A stretch of DNA of 64,000 nt from assembly GCF_024347515.1 (NCBI RefSeq), contig NZ_AP025492.1:3100001-3164000 (forward strand), written 5' to 3'. Shown here piece after piece: positions 9,772 through 19,788 of this stretch. A program made the translations under genes and the position numbers. This DNA is from Vibrio gigantis. GTDB taxonomy: Bacteria; Pseudomonadota; Gammaproteobacteria; Enterobacterales; Vibrionaceae. The notes under the pieces are model-generated. The model saw only the letters and a list, made by a program, of their open reading frames with translations. It was not told the DNA's origin and ran no database searches. Within the stretch, counting starts at the first letter, position 1. The number at the start of each line of letters is the position of its first letter.

Positions 9772-10476
9772 ATGAGTAGTATTCAACAAAATATCGAACA
9801 AATCACCTCACAGATTCGTAGTGCTGAGCAAAAGTGCGGACGAGCTCCAGAGTCCGTGCAACTTTTAGCCGTCAGCAAAACTAAACCTATTGATGCGATT
9901 CTAGAAGCCGCACTCGGAGGCCAAGTTGCCTTTGGTGAAAACTATGTTCAAGAAGGTGTTGATAAAGTAAAACACTTTTCAGAACAACATTCTAACCTAA
10001 ATTTAGAGTGGCACTTTATTGGTCCGATCCAATCCAATAAAACCCGCCCAATCGCGGAAAGCTTCCAATGGGTGCATTCCGTCGATCGCGATAAGATCGC
10101 ACAAAGGCTTAACGATCAACGACCAAGCGAACTTTCTCCTCTGCAGGTGCTTATCCAAGTGAACACTAGCGGCGAAGAGTCCAAGTCTGGCACATCTGAA
10201 GAGACAGTTTTTGCACTGGCAGAGTTGATTTCATCGCTCCCCAACCTCACCTTAAGAGGATTGATGTCGATTCCTGCAAACGTCTCTGACTATCAATCTC
10301 AGCTTAATGCATTTTCTCAACTGGCAGAGCTTCAAAAAAAGCTAGCCGCGAAGTATTCAGACATTGATACTCTTTCGATGGGTATGAGTGGTGATATGAA
10401 TGCAGCAGTTGAGGCGGGTAGTACAATGGTTCGTATTGGAACGGCCATATTTGGTGCTCGTGATTACACAAAATAG
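9772..10476 (+). CDS. yggS: PLP homeostasis protein YggS
   Basis: A pyridoxal-phosphate-binding protein of the YBL036C/PLPBP family with no known enzymatic turnover; it buffers PLP and influences amino-acid and keto-acid pools. It has 234 residues. Lys36 in LLAVSKTKPIDAI is the expected PLP-linking lysine. The phosphate-binding end of the barrel is marked by LSMGMSGDMNAAVEAGSTMV near 202-221. It heads a run yggS-proC-yggT-yggU that matches E. coli, with proC inserted as in many gammaproteobacteria. Confidence 0.96.
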   Translation: MSSIQQNIEQITSQIRSAEQKCGRAPESVQLLAVSKTKPIDAILEAALGGQVAFGENYVQEGVDKVKHFSEQHSNLNLEWHFIGPIQSNKTRPIAESFQWVHSVDRDKIAQRLNDQRPSELSPLQVLIQVNTSGEESKSGTSEETVFALAELISSLPNLTLRGLMSIPANVSDYQSQLNAFSQLAELQKKLAAKYSDIDTLSMGMSGDMNAAVEAGSTMVRIGTAIFGARDYTK

Positions 10477-10560
10477 CAATTAGTTAGCAACCAGAAGTCG
10501 ACGATAAGTATTGATACCGCTTCGCTTGAACCGCGCAGCGACACGCTCAGGATTTTATAT

Positions 10561-11379
10561 ATGGAACATAAGAACATCGCCTTTATTGGGGCGGGAAACA
10601 TGGTTCGCTCAATTGTAGCGGGCTTAGTAGCAAGTGGTTACCCAGCGCAAAAGATTACTGCGACAGCGCCTTCAGACACCAGAAGGCTGCCGTTAGAGCA
10701 AAAATACGGCATCAATACCACCAGCGATAATATTGCCGCAGCAGAGCAAGCAGACGTTGTTGTATTATCAGTGAAGCCACAGATGATGGCTGATGTATGT
10801 AACCCCTTACAAAGCATCGACTTTAGCAACAAACTGGTTATCTCAATTGCTGCAGGTATTAATGCGAATCGACTCAATGAGATGTTAGACTGCCAACTGA
10901 ACCTGGTTCGTGTGATGCCAAACACGCCATCACTGCTTGGTAAAGGGATGAGCGGTCTTTATGCCGACTCAACGGTCAGCGAAGATGATAAAGACTTTGC
11001 TTCTCAGCTGATGCAAGCTGTAGGTGAAGTCAGTTGGGTTGAGCAAGAATCTGGTATCAACAACATCATTGCGGCGGCGGGGAGTGCTCCGGCTTACTTC
11101 TTCCTGTTTATGGAAGCGATGCAAGCTGAGGCAATCAACCAAGGCTTCGACCAAGAAACCGCACGTAAATTAGTGCAGCAGTCTGCATTAGGCGCGGCAG
11201 AGATGGTGGTAGCGAATCCAAATACTGAATTATCTACACTGCGTGAACAGGTGACTTCAAAAGGCGGAACGACCGCAGAAGCATTACGCACGTTCAATGA
11301 ACATCAACTATCAGACATTGTAGCCAAAGCCATGCAAGCGGCGGTTGCTCGAGCTGAAGAGATGGAAAAACTGTTTTAA
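10561..11379 (+). CDS. proC: Pyrroline-5-carboxylate reductase
   Basis: Catalyses the last step of proline synthesis, reducing pyrroline-5-carboxylate with NAD(P)H. The 272-residue protein opens with a Rossmann nucleotide-binding motif, IAFIGAGNMVRSIVAGL. The C-terminal dimerisation and active-site domain holds AAAGSAPAYFFLFMEAM near 176-192 and the P5CR signature TSKGGTTAEALRTF near 238-251. The residues after the GxGxM motif (V-R instead of the usual G/A-x) differ slightly from the E. coli form, which probably has no consequence. An 84-bp gap separates it from yggS. Confidence 0.96.
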   Translation: MEHKNIAFIGAGNMVRSIVAGLVASGYPAQKITATAPSDTRRLPLEQKYGINTTSDNIAAAEQADVVVLSVKPQMMADVCNPLQSIDFSNKLVISIAAGINANRLNEMLDCQLNLVRVMPNTPSLLGKGMSGLYADSTVSEDDKDFASQLMQAVGEVSWVEQESGINNIIAAAGSAPAYFFLFMEAMQAEAINQGFDQETARKLVQQSALGAAEMVVANPNTELSTLREQVTSKGGTTAEALRTFNEHQLSDIVAKAMQAAVARAEEMEKLF

Positions 11380-11436
11380 GCATTTTGTCGCTCGAGTTAT
11401 ATCTAAGCGGCAAGTAAATCCGAAAAAGGAAACAAT

Positions 11437-11994
11437 ATGAACTCGATGAGCTTTCTGATCTCGACCGTTTTTGATCTTTACATCATGGTTGTGATCTTGC
11501 GTATCTGGCTACAAGCATCACGTGCAGACTTCTACAATCCATTCTCACAATTCATCGTAAAAGCGACACAACCTGTTGTTGCCCCACTACGCCGAGTTAT
11601 CCCATCTATCGGCAGCCTTGATCTTGCGACGGTTGTTTTTGCTTATGTGCTATGTGTGCTTAAGTTTGTTGCTCTCAACCTGATTATCTCTGGCGGCGCG
11701 GCTGTATTCGATATCAGCTTCCTGATCTTTGGTGCGCTGTCTTTGCTAAAAGCGGCGGGTGGTTTGATCTTCTGGGTTCTACTAATCCGTGCAATCCTTA
11801 GCTGGGTTAGCCAAGGCCGTAGCCCAATCGAGTACGTGTTCCATCAACTGACTGAGCCAATGCTAATGCCTATCCGCCGTATTCTACCGGATATGGGTGG
11901 CTTCGACTTAAGCGTTCTGGTTCTGTTCATTGTTCTGCAATTTGCGAACTTCCTAATGGGCGACATGATTGGTCCTATTTGGTATCAGCTATAA
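11437..11994 (+). CDS. yggT: YggT family membrane protein
   Basis: A 185-residue inner-membrane protein with two YGGT repeats. Each repeat has a hydrophobic hairpin followed by an RxxxP-type motif: [17 protein letters not shown] near 43-59 and [18 protein letters not shown] near 138-155. Homologues in this operon position have been linked to osmotic tolerance and membrane integrity, but no activity is known. An AAGGAAAC site precedes the ATG. It is followed within 30 bp by yggU. Confidence 0.94.
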   Translation: MNSMSFLISTVFDLYIMVVILRIWLQASRADFYNPFSQFIVKATQPVVAPLRRVIPSIGSLDLATVVFAYVLCVLKFVALNLIISGGAAVFDISFLIFGALSLLKAAGGLIFWVLLIRAILSWVSQGRSPIEYVFHQLTEPMLMPIRRILPDMGGFDLSVLVLFIVLQFANFLMGDMIGPIWYQL

Positions 11995-12023
11995 TTCAAG
12001 TACGAACATCAGGTACTTTGACG

Positions 12024-12314
12024 ATGCCAAAAGCGGTTTGGGCCGAGGAAGACGATATTCTTCTTAGGCTCTATATCCAACCCAAAGCAAGCCGAGACAA
12101 AATTGTTGGCTTGCACGGTGAGGAACTAAAAATTGCCATCACTGCTCCACCAATTGATGGCAAAGCCAATGCCCACTTAGCGAAATACCTAGCGAAACAA
12201 TTCAAGGTCGCTAAAGGGCAAATTAAGATAGAAAAGGGAGAACTCGGTCGACATAAGCAAATTCGAATATGTTCACCAAGCCAAATCCCAACTGAAGTCA
12301 AAGCCATCCTATGA
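12024..12314 (+). CDS. yggU: YggU/DUF167 family protein
   Basis: A 96-residue cytoplasmic protein of the DUF167 family, function unknown. The conserved core [19 protein letters not shown] and the glycine/lysine-rich [18 protein letters not shown] are intact. The frame stays open upstream to 11979, inside yggT. I chose the ATG at 12024, because [11 protein letters not shown] matches the usual Vibrio N-terminus and the longer start would overlap yggT. It is probably translated from the yggT message. Confidence 0.93.
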   Translation: MPKAVWAEEDDILLRLYIQPKASRDKIVGLHGEELKIAITAPPIDGKANAHLAKYLAKQFKVAKGQIKIEKGELGRHKQIRICSPSQIPTEVKAIL

Positions 12315-12342
12315 TGGCTTTTTGCTATTTATTGGAGTCACT

Positions 12343-12774
12343 ATGCGTCTATGGATTACAGCACTACTCACCGCTCTTGTTGCCCTACCAAGTTCAGCAG
12401 GACAATTTAAAAACATTAAGGATGTCGAGGTTCACTACTCGGCTTTTAACTCGACATTTTTAACGGCTCAAGTCGCTAAGCAGTACAAGCTTAAGCGAAA
12501 TGGCTACTCAGCGATTTTAAACATCAGCGTGTTAGACAAAGCTTCCCTTGGCAAGCCTGCAACAACCGCTAAAATCACGGGAACAGCGAAGAACCTTGTA
12601 GGTAACACTCGCACGCTTAACTTCCGCGAAATAAAGGAAGGTGATGCGATTTATTACCTAGCTGAGTTCCCTGTAACACACGAAGAAAACATCACTTTTA
12701 ATATCGATGTTAACGCAGGTTTGAAAGGCACTGGCCCACTGCGATTCACACAAAAATTCTATATAGAAGAGTAG
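12343..12774 (+). CDS. Periplasmic DUF4426 protein
   Basis: A 143-residue protein with a clear signal peptide (MRLWITALLTALVALPSSAG) and a mature part that resembles DUF4426, a beta-rich family of unknown function found in Vibrio and relatives. The frame is open from 12322, but the ATG at 12343 has a GGAG ribosome-binding site 5 bp away and starts the signal sequence directly. It lies between yggU and rdgB, spaced for co-transcription. A periplasmic location is inferred from the signal alone. Confidence 0.85.
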   Translation: MRLWITALLTALVALPSSAGQFKNIKDVEVHYSAFNSTFLTAQVAKQYKLKRNGYSAILNISVLDKASLGKPATTAKITGTAKNLVGNTRTLNFREIKEGDAIYYLAEFPVTHEENITFNIDVNAGLKGTGPLRFTQKFYIEE

Positions 12775-12822
12775 CTTCAACCGTCACTTTTCTGTTCACT
12801 AACTTATTAGAGCCACATCCCC

Positions 12823-13422
12823 ATGAGTAAGATTGTTTTAGCCACAGGCAACCAAGGTAAAGTTCGCGAGATGGCAGATATTCTGTCTGAGTTTGGTTTT
12901 GACGTGGTCGCACAAAGTGAGTTTAACGTTTCAGAAGTCGCAGAAACAGGAACAACTTTCATTGAAAATGCCATCATCAAAGCTCGCCATGCTGCGAAAG
13001 AGACAGGGCTGCCAGCGATCGCTGACGACTCAGGTTTAGAGGTTGATTTCCTTAAGGGCGCTCCGGGCATCTACTCAGCGCGTTACTCAGGTGAAGAGGC
13101 GACAGATAAACAAAACATCGAAAAACTGCTTGATGCCATGCAAGGTGTGGAAACTGAAAAGCGTGCCGCTCGTTTCCACTGTGTGTTGGTGCTAATGCGT
13201 CACGAAAACGATCCAACACCATTGGTGTGCCACGGTAAATGGGAAGGTCGAATTCTGACTGAAGAGCACGGTGAGAATGGCTTTGGCTATGATCCTGTAT
13301 TCTTTGTACCTGAAGATAACTGCGCGTCTGCTGAACTCGAATCTACACGTAAAAAGCAGCTTTCACACCGCGGTAAAGCCCTTGCTTCACTATTCGAAGC
13401 AATAAAAGAGCAAGCTCTGTAA
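12823..13422 (+). CDS. rdgB: XTP/dITP diphosphatase
   Basis: Hydrolyses non-canonical purine triphosphates (ITP, dITP, XTP) to monophosphates, keeping them out of DNA and RNA. The 199-residue protein has the HAM1 fold: the N-terminal substrate loop [11 protein letters not shown] at 6-16, the metal/catalytic segment [20 protein letters not shown] near 66-85, and [11 protein letters not shown] near 152-162. Its TAA stop overlaps the hemW ATG in TAATG, so the two are translationally coupled, as in E. coli. Confidence 0.97.
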   Translation: MSKIVLATGNQGKVREMADILSEFGFDVVAQSEFNVSEVAETGTTFIENAIIKARHAAKETGLPAIADDSGLEVDFLKGAPGIYSARYSGEEATDKQNIEKLLDAMQGVETEKRAARFHCVLVLMRHENDPTPLVCHGKWEGRILTEEHGENGFGYDPVFFVPEDNCASAELESTRKKQLSHRGKALASLFEAIKEQAL

Positions 13423-14609
13423 TGCACGATACCGCGCTTATACCACCAGCACTTAGTCTCTATGTACACATCCCATGGTGTGTACAAAAGTGTCCGTATT
13501 GTGATTTCAACTCACACGCTCTGAAAGCCGAGATTCCTGAAAAAGAGTACATCGATGCGCTACTTGAGGATCTCGATACTGATATCGAAAAATACCAACT
13601 CAATGGCGCACCTCGTCCACTGCACTCGATCTTTATTGGTGGTGGTACTCCTAGCCTATTCTCTCCAGAAGGGATAGGTCGATTACTCCAAGGCATTGAA
13701 CAACGCATCCCGTTCAAACCGGAAATCGAAATCACCATGGAAGCCAACCCAGGCACCATTGAAGCTGAGCGTTTTGCAGGTTACCAAAAGGCTGGGGTAA
13801 ATCGAATCTCAGTGGGTGTACAAAGCTTTGAGCAAGAGAAGCTAGAAAGACTTGGGCGTATTCATGGTCAAGATGAAGCAGTGAGCGCCGCTCACTTAGC
13901 ACATAAGATCGGATTGAATAGTTTCAACTTAGATCTCATGCACGGCTTGCCGGATCAAAGCATAGATCAAGCATTGGCGGATCTAGACAAAGCGATCGAG
14001 CTTAACCCTCCACACTTATCTTGGTATCAGCTAACAATAGAACCTAACACCATGTTCTATTACAAAACGCCAAAGCTACCTGACGATGATGACCTTTGGG
14101 ATATTTTCGACTTGGGTCATAAGAAACTCGCAGACGCAGGCTATGTGCAGTACGAAATTTCAGGCTACAGCAAGCCCGGCTATCAGTGTCAGCATAACCT
14201 TAACTATTGGCGCTTTGGTGACTACCTAGGTATTGGCTGTGGTTCTCATGGCAAGCTAAGCTTTGCTGATGGTCGCATTGTTCGCACGACTAAGATTAAA
14301 CACCCTAGAGGCTATTTAACGGCTTACCAGAACATGGTGAAGCCTTACCTATCTGATGAGTTTGAAGTGCCAAATGAAGACCGCCCTTTTGAGTTCTTTA
14401 TGAACCGCTTTAGGTTAATGGAAGCGTGTCCAAAAAAAGATTTCATCGATACTACTGGGCTTGGTTTTGACGCTGTTCAGTCAACGATTGAGTGGGCAAA
14501 AGAGCTAGGTTACTTGAACGAAACTGACACTCATTGGCAGATCACGGAAAAAGGGAAACTTTTCCTCAACGATTTGCTGGAAGCCTTTATGGCAGAAGAA
14601 GACGAGTAG
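13422..14609 (+). CDS. hemW: Heme chaperone HemW (radical SAM)
   Basis: A radical-SAM protein related to coproporphyrinogen dehydrogenase HemN; family members bind heme and deliver it to respiratory enzymes. The cluster motif is CVQKCPYCDF near residues 20-29 (CxxxCxxC). The SAM-binding GGGTPSLFSP lies near 73-82, and MEANPGT near 106. The C-terminal HemN-type domain is complete. At 395 residues it has normal length. It starts inside the rdgB stop codon and is followed by a terminator, closing the operon. Confidence 0.95.
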   Translation: MHDTALIPPALSLYVHIPWCVQKCPYCDFNSHALKAEIPEKEYIDALLEDLDTDIEKYQLNGAPRPLHSIFIGGGTPSLFSPEGIGRLLQGIEQRIPFKPEIEITMEANPGTIEAERFAGYQKAGVNRISVGVQSFEQEKLERLGRIHGQDEAVSAAHLAHKIGLNSFNLDLMHGLPDQSIDQALADLDKAIELNPPHLSWYQLTIEPNTMFYYKTPKLPDDDDLWDIFDLGHKKLADAGYVQYEISGYSKPGYQCQHNLNYWRFGDYLGIGCGSHGKLSFADGRIVRTTKIKHPRGYLTAYQNMVKPYLSDEFEVPNEDRPFEFFMNRFRLMEACPKKDFIDTTGLGFDAVQSTIEWAKELGYLNETDTHWQITEKGKLFLNDLLEAFMAEEDE

Positions 14610-14633
14610 TTCGAAATTCGAGAAGTACTGCAT

Positions 14634-14664
14634 AAGGGTTGGCTTTAGGGTCAACCCTTTTTAT
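14634..14664 (+). terminator. Terminator after hemW
   Basis: An 8-bp perfect stem, AAGGGTTG with CAACCCTT, a 10-nt loop and a short T-rich tail. It ends the yggS-to-hemW run. Confidence 0.75.
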
Positions 14665-14733
14665 TGTAAGAGTCTTTCTCGAAGCGAAGCGCTCTATAGG
14701 ACGAAGTCCGTGCTCGCATCTCGCATCTCTCTT

Positions 14734-15654
14734 CTAAAAAATAGAACGACCAATTCGCTCTGAAAGCAACTCTAGCGCCTTAGTACCAGCAAGAGAGTTA
14801 CCAGAAGGATCCAACTCTGGAGACCATACCGCGATTGTCATCTCACCCGGAACGATGGCAATTATACCTCCGCCAACACCCGACTTACCCGGCATACCAA
14901 CACGATAAGCAAACTCACCGGCTCCATCGTACAAACCACAAGTTGCAAGCAAAGCATTCAACTGCTTAGTTTGAACAGGTGTGATGATCTCTTTCTTGGT
15001 TTGAACCGACACACCTTTGTTCGCCAAATAGCTAAAGGTTTTCGCCAAATCTACACACGTCATTTTAAGTGCACAAGCATGGAAGTAATTGTTGAGTACC
15101 GGAATTACATCGTTCTCAAAATTACCAAACGAGCGCATCAAATAAGCAATGGCAGCATTACGATCGCTGTGCATCATTTCTGAAGCCGCTACCACCTTGT
15201 CATACACAATATGAGTATCACCCGATAACTGACGCACAAACTCTAACAAACGGTGCCTAGGCGCAGACAAGCGGCTTTGTAGTAGATCAGCTACGACAAT
15301 AGCACCCGCATTGATGAACGGGTTACGGGGAATCCCATGTTCCATCTCAAGCTGAATCATAGAGTTAAAGGCTTGGCCAGAAGGTTCCTTGCCTACGCGT
15401 TGCCAAATCTCTTCAGGCTTGTATAACACCATAGCTAAGGTCAGGCTCAAGGCTTTAGAGATGGATTGCACAGAGAAGGCTTCCTCTGCATCACCCGCTT
15501 GAATCACCTCACCTTCGTTTGTGTATACTGCAATCGCCAGTTTCTGGTTCGATACGCGAGCCAATGCAGGGATATAGTCAGCAACCTTTCCCTGACCAAT
15601 TAGGGGACGAACTTCGTCTAAAATCTCGGCCAAAATAGCTTGAGTTGGTTTCAT
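14734..15654 (-). CDS. glsA: Glutaminase
   Basis: Hydrolyses glutamine to glutamate and ammonia. The 306-residue enzyme has the serine beta-lactamase-like fold. The catalytic S-x-x-K is Ser64-Ile-Ser-Lys67 in [12 protein letters not shown], with NPFINAGAI near 113-121 and the C-terminal [11 protein letters not shown] near 254-264 also present. In E. coli the close relative is GlsB (YneH). A divergent start region with a dispersed repeat lies upstream. It is placed between hemW and trmB, which is not the E. coli order, so this is a local rearrangement. Confidence 0.95.
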   Translation of the reverse strand: MKPTQAILAEILDEVRPLIGQGKVADYIPALARVSNQKLAIAVYTNEGEVIQAGDAEEAFSVQSISKALSLTLAMVLYKPEEIWQRVGKEPSGQAFNSMIQLEMEHGIPRNPFINAGAIVVADLLQSRLSAPRHRLLEFVRQLSGDTHIVYDKVVAASEMMHSDRNAAIAYLMRSFGNFENDVIPVLNNYFHACALKMTCVDLAKTFSYLANKGVSVQTKKEIITPVQTKQLNALLATCGLYDGAGEFAYRVGMPGKSGVGGGIIAIVPGEMTIAVWSPELDPSGNSLAGTKALELLSERIGRSIF

Positions 15655-15697
15655 GTGTGCTTACTTCTATATTGTTATTTTTGTAGGGTTCTAACAT

Positions 15698-15859
15698 ATA
15701 CCAATCGTAGTAAATAACTGCTCACTCTAGCTTGTTAAAATGCTCGATAACTGCGTTAGAATTTTTGATTGTAGAGCAACTACTTATCGAAAAATGCTGC
15801 CTTGTTCTCAAGCCTTTTTCCTACGCTATTTCTGATCACTTACTGACTGTGATTGGTAT
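15698..15859. repeat. MITE-like 162-bp element with imperfect terminal inverted repeats
   Basis: The left end, ATACCAATCGTAGTAAATAA, is an imperfect inverted copy of the right end. The reverse complement of the right end begins ATACCAATCACAGTCAGTAA, and similarity continues through CTG-CTCA / GTG-ATCA, about 25 bp in all. The interior has no open frame. From memory it resembles a dispersed intergenic repeat of Vibrio genomes, but only one copy lies here, so mobility is inferred. No convincing target duplication was seen. Confidence 0.6.
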
Positions 15860-15903
15860 TACTTTCTGCCGTTAAGCCTTTACTGAAATAAAAGCCTAAG
15901 GAC

Positions 15904-15935
15904 AAAAAAGCCAACATTACAATAATGTTGGCTTT
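15904..15935 (-). terminator. trmB terminator
   Basis: A 13-bp perfect stem, AAAGCCAACATTA with TAATGTTGGCTTT, a CAA loop and a T-run on the minus strand. It lies about 67 bp past the trmB stop. Confidence 0.88.
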
Positions 15936-16001
15936 AATCAATCCCACAAAGTGTAAGGTTTAACCTAAAGCAGGTTTACCTTCACTTGTTGTGCTCGAGA
16001 A

Positions 16002-16721
16002 CTACTTAGTACGCTTGTACTTAATATCCCAAACGCCATGACCTAGACGGTGGCCACGAGCTTCAAATTTCGTTAGCGGACGCTCATCTGGGCGAGGAAT
16101 GTAATCACCATCTTCAGCGATATTCTCGAAGCCTGGTGCAACGTTCATCACTTCAATCATGTGCTCTGCGTAGTTTTCCCAGTCTGTTGCCATGTGGAAA
16201 ATACCAGTATCAAGTTGAAGTTTACCACGAACCATTTCTGCAAACTCAGCCTTAACTATACGACGTTTGTGGTGACGAGCTTTGTGCCATGGGTCAGGGA
16301 AGAACAGTTGCAGTGTATGCAGGCTGCTATCTGGAATCATGTGTTCAAATACTTCTACTGCATCGTGACACATTACACGCAGGTTAGTTACGCCAGCATC
16401 ACGTGCTGTACCTAAACAAGCACCAACACCTGGGCTATGAACTTCAATACCTAAGAAGTTTTTCTCAGGTGCGTTCTTTGCCATTTCAACCAGTGATGCA
16501 CCCATACCGAAGCCAATCTCTAGTACAACTGGGTTATCGTTGCCAAATACTTCTTTCCAGTTAAGAAGCTCTGGGTTGTAGTCGATACCCATTGTTGGCC
16601 AACATTCATTCATCGCGTTTTCTTGGCCTTTTGTTAAGCGGCCTTCGCGGCGAACAAAACTACGGATCTTACGAACCAGTTTGCCGTCTTCAGTATATTC
16701 GTTAGTGGTCACTTCACTCAT
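16002..16721 (-). CDS. trmB: tRNA (guanine46-N7) methyltransferase
   Basis: Methylates N7 of G46 in the variable loop of tRNAs using SAM. It has 239 residues from the chosen ATG ([12 protein letters not shown]). The frame stays open upstream to 16739, but that extension (MCRQKS) is not family-like. The SAM-binding motif [17 protein letters not shown] lies near 66-82. The tRNA/guanine site [16 protein letters not shown] lies near 138-153. It is divergent from mutY, as in E. coli. Confidence 0.97.
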   Translation of the reverse strand: MSEVTTNEYTEDGKLVRKIRSFVRREGRLTKGQENAMNECWPTMGIDYNPELLNWKEVFGNDNPVVLEIGFGMGASLVEMAKNAPEKNFLGIEVHSPGVGACLGTARDAGVTNLRVMCHDAVEVFEHMIPDSSLHTLQLFFPDPWHKARHHKRRIVKAEFAEMVRGKLQLDTGIFHMATDWENYAEHMIEVMNVAPGFENIAEDGDYIPRPDERPLTKFEARGHRLGHGVWDIKYKRTK

Positions 16722-16886
16722 TGATTTTTGCCTGCACATTGATTAATCAAAGCGGGGATTATCCAAAGAATTGCCTTCGGTGCAAGTCTTTCCGTGGATA
16801 AATTCCCACACAATTTGTCTGTTTTACATCCAACGTTAAGTGTGGTGCAATTTCGCTTCTAATAATAGCAAAGCATAGAGCATGTC

Positions 16887-17948
16887 GTGACTCCTTTCGC
16901 AACCGCCATATTAAAGTGGTATGACGCCTACGGGCGTAAAGAATTACCTTGGCAACAAAACAAAACCGCCTACACCGTTTGGCTATCTGAAATCATGCTT
17001 CAGCAGACTCAGGTTGCTACGGTGATTCCATACTACCAACGCTTCTTGGAACGCTTCCCAACGGTTATTGACCTAGCGAACGCTGAACAAGATGAAGTAC
17101 TCCACTTATGGACGGGGCTTGGTTATTACGCGCGAGCTCGTAACCTTCACAAAGCTGCCAAGATTGTTGCTGAACAATATGGTGGTGAGTTTCCGCTGTC
17201 TATTGAAGAGATGAACGCGCTGCCGGGCATCGGTCGCTCTACTGCAGCTGCAGTGCTGTCTTCCGTTCATAAGCTTCCTCATGCGATTCTTGATGGCAAT
17301 GTGAAGCGAACGCTTGCAAGAAGCTTTGCCGTTGAAGGCTGGCCTGGACAAAAGAAGGTTGAAAACCAACTTTGGGTGCATGCAGAAGCTCATACTCCGA
17401 AAAAAGATGTTGATAAGTACAATCAAGCAATGATGGACATGGGAGCGATGGTTTGTACTCGTAGCAAGCCGAAATGTACTCTGTGCCCAATTGAAAGCAT
17501 GTGTGAAGCCAAGAAGCTTGATAGACAACTCGACTTCCCTGGCAAGAAACCTAAGAAAGAAAAACCAGTAAAAGAAACATGGTTTGTGATTCTTTATCAC
17601 GACAATCAAGTGTGGCTCGAACAGCGTCCTCAGTCTGGTATCTGGGGAGGCTTATTCTGTTTCCCTCAAAATGAAAATGCAGAGATTGAACATCAGTTAG
17701 ATCTTCGCTCGATCAAAGATGCTGAAACCGAATCAATCAAGACCATGATTGCGTTTAGGCACACTTTCAGCCACTACCACTTAGATATCACACCAGTATT
17801 AGTAAAATTAGATAAACAACCAGATTTGATAATGGAAGGGACCAAAGGTCTCTGGTATAACTTATCAAAACCGGAAGAAATTGGCCTAGCCGCTCCTGTG
17901 AAGCAGCTTATTGAGAGCCTACCCTTTGAACTGAACGACGACGTTTGA
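16887..17948 (+). CDS. mutY: Adenine DNA glycosylase
   Basis: Removes adenine mispaired with 8-oxoguanine, preventing G-to-T transversions. The 353-residue enzyme begins with GTG. Its N-terminal HhH-GPD domain has the hairpin-helix-hairpin [14 protein letters not shown] near 112-125 and the catalytic Asp in [13 protein letters not shown] near 133-145. A 4Fe-4S cluster motif C-x6-C-x2-C-x5-C starts at [17 protein letters not shown] near 192-208. A C-terminal NUDIX-like domain reads 8-oxoG. It is followed within 30 bp by yggX. Confidence 0.97.
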   Translation: MTPFATAILKWYDAYGRKELPWQQNKTAYTVWLSEIMLQQTQVATVIPYYQRFLERFPTVIDLANAEQDEVLHLWTGLGYYARARNLHKAAKIVAEQYGGEFPLSIEEMNALPGIGRSTAAAVLSSVHKLPHAILDGNVKRTLARSFAVEGWPGQKKVENQLWVHAEAHTPKKDVDKYNQAMMDMGAMVCTRSKPKCTLCPIESMCEAKKLDRQLDFPGKKPKKEKPVKETWFVILYHDNQVWLEQRPQSGIWGGLFCFPQNENAEIEHQLDLRSIKDAETESIKTMIAFRHTFSHYHLDITPVLVKLDKQPDLIMEGTKGLWYNLSKPEEIGLAAPVKQLIESLPFELNDDV

Positions 17949-17976
17949 ATCAACGAACGCGATAAGAGGAACCACT

Positions 17977-18249
17977 ATGAGCCGCACTGTATTTTGTGCT
18001 CGCCTCCAGAAAGACGCTGAAGGCTTAGATTTTCAACTTTACCCAGGTGACTTAGGTAAGCGTATCTTTGACAACATCTCTAAAGAAGCTTGGGGACAAT
18101 GGCAAAGCAAGCAAACAATGCTGATCAATGAAAAGAAGCTAAACATGATGGATCCTGAGCATCGTAAACTTCTTGAAACTGAGATGGTTAACTTCCTTTT
18201 CGAAGGTAAAGATGTCGTAATTGATGGCTATACTCCACCAAGCGAATAA
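17977..18249 (+). CDS. yggX: Fe(II) trafficking protein YggX
   Basis: A 90-residue cytoplasmic protein that helps protect iron-sulfur clusters from oxidative damage. The hallmark [20 protein letters not shown] has the conserved Cys7. Length and sequence match the family throughout. An AGAGGAACC ribosome-binding site precedes the ATG. The order mutY-yggX-mltC is conserved with E. coli, and placement next to the Fe-S enzyme MutY fits the proposed role. Confidence 0.97.
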   Translation: MSRTVFCARLQKDAEGLDFQLYPGDLGKRIFDNISKEAWGQWQSKQTMLINEKKLNMMDPEHRKLLETEMVNFLFEGKDVVIDGYTPPSE

Positions 18250-18318
18250 GACATTTATTTAAGCAAATTTTAATGACATCATGGTTAACGCTGCGATGTC
18301 ATTTTTGTATGAGGAACT

Positions 18319-19452
18319 ATGAAAAAGCTAAGTTACTTCCTAACAGCTATGTTATTAACAGGCTGCAGCCGTGAATTTGTCGAAAGCATTTATGATGTTA
18401 ATTACGAACCGACCAACCGATTCGTAAGCAACTTGGCAGAGCTACCGGGTCAGTTTGAAAAAGACACAGGTGCACTGGATGCGTTGATTAATAGCTTTTC
18501 TGGCAATATCCAAAAACGCTGGGGCAGCAGTGAAGTAAAAATAGCAGGTAAGAGTAACTATGTGAAATACATAGACAATTACTTGAGCCGCTCAGAAGTA
18601 AACTTTAGCGAAGGCCTGATAACAGTGGAAACTGTATCCTCAACTGAGCCTAAAAAACACCTCAAGAACGCGATAATGACGACGCTTTTAACGCCAGATG
18701 ATCCGGCGCATGTCGACCTATTCTCTTCAAAAAGCATCAAGTTAGAAGGTAAACCTTTCCTCTACAATCAGGTCGTCGACCAAGAGAAAAAGCCTATTCA
18801 ATGGACATGGCGCGCTAACCAATTCGCAGATTACTTGATCGCTAATAACCTCAAAACCAAAGAAGTCGACTTTAAAAAAGCCTACTACGTTGAGATTCCG
18901 ATGGTGGCCGATCACGCGAGTCAGCGTAGTTATCAATATGCCGATATCGTCCGCAGAGCGTCCCAGCGTTATGACATTCCTGAAGACTTGATTTACGCCA
19001 TCATCAAAACAGAAAGTAGTTTTAACCCATATGCAGTGAGCTGGGCGAATGCATATGGTCTTATGCAAGTCGTACCAAAAACGGCAGGTCGAGACGTATT
19101 TAAACTGGTAAAGAACAAGCCTGGAGAACCCACTCCTGAGTATTTATTCAATCCAGAAAACAACATTGATGCTGGCACGGCGTACTTTTACATCCTTAAA
19201 AATCGCTATTTGAAAGACGTGCAACACCCAACAACGCTTGAGTACAGCATGATTTCTGCATACAACGGCGGTACTGGTGGCGTACTCAATACCTTCAGTA
19301 AGGACAGAAAGCGAGCAATGCGAGACCTAAACTCGCTGCAACCTAGCCAAGCGTACTGGGCACTTACCAAGAAGCACCCAAATAAAGAGTCGCGCCGATA
19401 CTTAGAAAAAGTAACAAAATTCAAGAAAGATTTTAACCAAGGTAAAACGTAA
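18319..19452 (+). CDS. mltC: Membrane-bound lytic murein transglycosylase C
   Basis: An outer-membrane lipoprotein that cleaves peptidoglycan glycan strands to 1,6-anhydro products. The lipobox LLTGC places the lipidated Cys at 16. An N-terminal DUF3393-type domain spans about 30-190. The C-terminal SLT domain carries the catalytic glutamate in IIKTESSFNPYAVSWANAYG near 230-249 and the family signature SAYNGGTGGVL near 312-322. At 377 residues it has normal length. It ends the mutY-yggX-mltC block, just before the tRNA cluster. Confidence 0.95.
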   Translation: MKKLSYFLTAMLLTGCSREFVESIYDVNYEPTNRFVSNLAELPGQFEKDTGALDALINSFSGNIQKRWGSSEVKIAGKSNYVKYIDNYLSRSEVNFSEGLITVETVSSTEPKKHLKNAIMTTLLTPDDPAHVDLFSSKSIKLEGKPFLYNQVVDQEKKPIQWTWRANQFADYLIANNLKTKEVDFKKAYYVEIPMVADHASQRSYQYADIVRRASQRYDIPEDLIYAIIKTESSFNPYAVSWANAYGLMQVVPKTAGRDVFKLVKNKPGEPTPEYLFNPENNIDAGTAYFYILKNRYLKDVQHPTTLEYSMISAYNGGTGGVLNTFSKDRKRAMRDLNSLQPSQAYWALTKKHPNKESRRYLEKVTKFKKDFNQGKT

Positions 19453-19515
19453 GCCTCACTTTTGAATAAAAAAACAACTAACGAACGTTTTTTTTAATTA
19501 TTTTCAAAAAAGGTG

Positions 19516-19544
19516 TTGACGGTTATGCAGAAAATCCGTTTAAT
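19516..19544 (+). promoter_or_regulatory. Promoter of the first tRNA cluster
   Basis: TTGACG at 19516-19521, a 17-bp spacer and TTTAAT at 19539-19544, then a G+C-rich stretch (AGCGCTCCG) before the first tRNA. This layout is typical of strong, stringently controlled stable-RNA promoters. The same -35, spacer length and -10 recur before the second cluster. Confidence 0.75.
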
Positions 19545-19555
19545 AGCGCTCCGTT

Positions 19556-19631
19556 GCCCGGATAGCTCAGTCGGTAGAGCAGAGGATTGAAAATCCTCGT
19601 GTCGGTGGTTCGATTCCGCCTCCGGGCACCA
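19556..19631 (+). tRNA. tRNA-Phe(GAA), copy 1
   Basis: A 76-nt cloverleaf with encoded CCA and anticodon GAA. The acceptor stem starts GCCCGGA and the anticodon stem is GAGGA/TCCTC. Confidence 0.97.
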
Positions 19632-19705
19632 CAATTTGATTTGTTGGTGTCAACACTCTTTAACAGGGAGTAGCAACACGGACAAAAGCATAAAGAATTT
19701 AGTGT

Positions 19706-19781
<76 letters not shown>

Positions 19782-19788
19782 TTCTTTT

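Larger units (their letters stand above)
15655..16001. other. Intergenic region glsA-trmB
   Basis: About 347 bp without a coding gene. It holds a 162-bp inverted-repeat element (15698-15859) and the trmB terminator (15904-15935). The glsA promoter must lie within or next to the repeat element. Confidence 0.7.
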
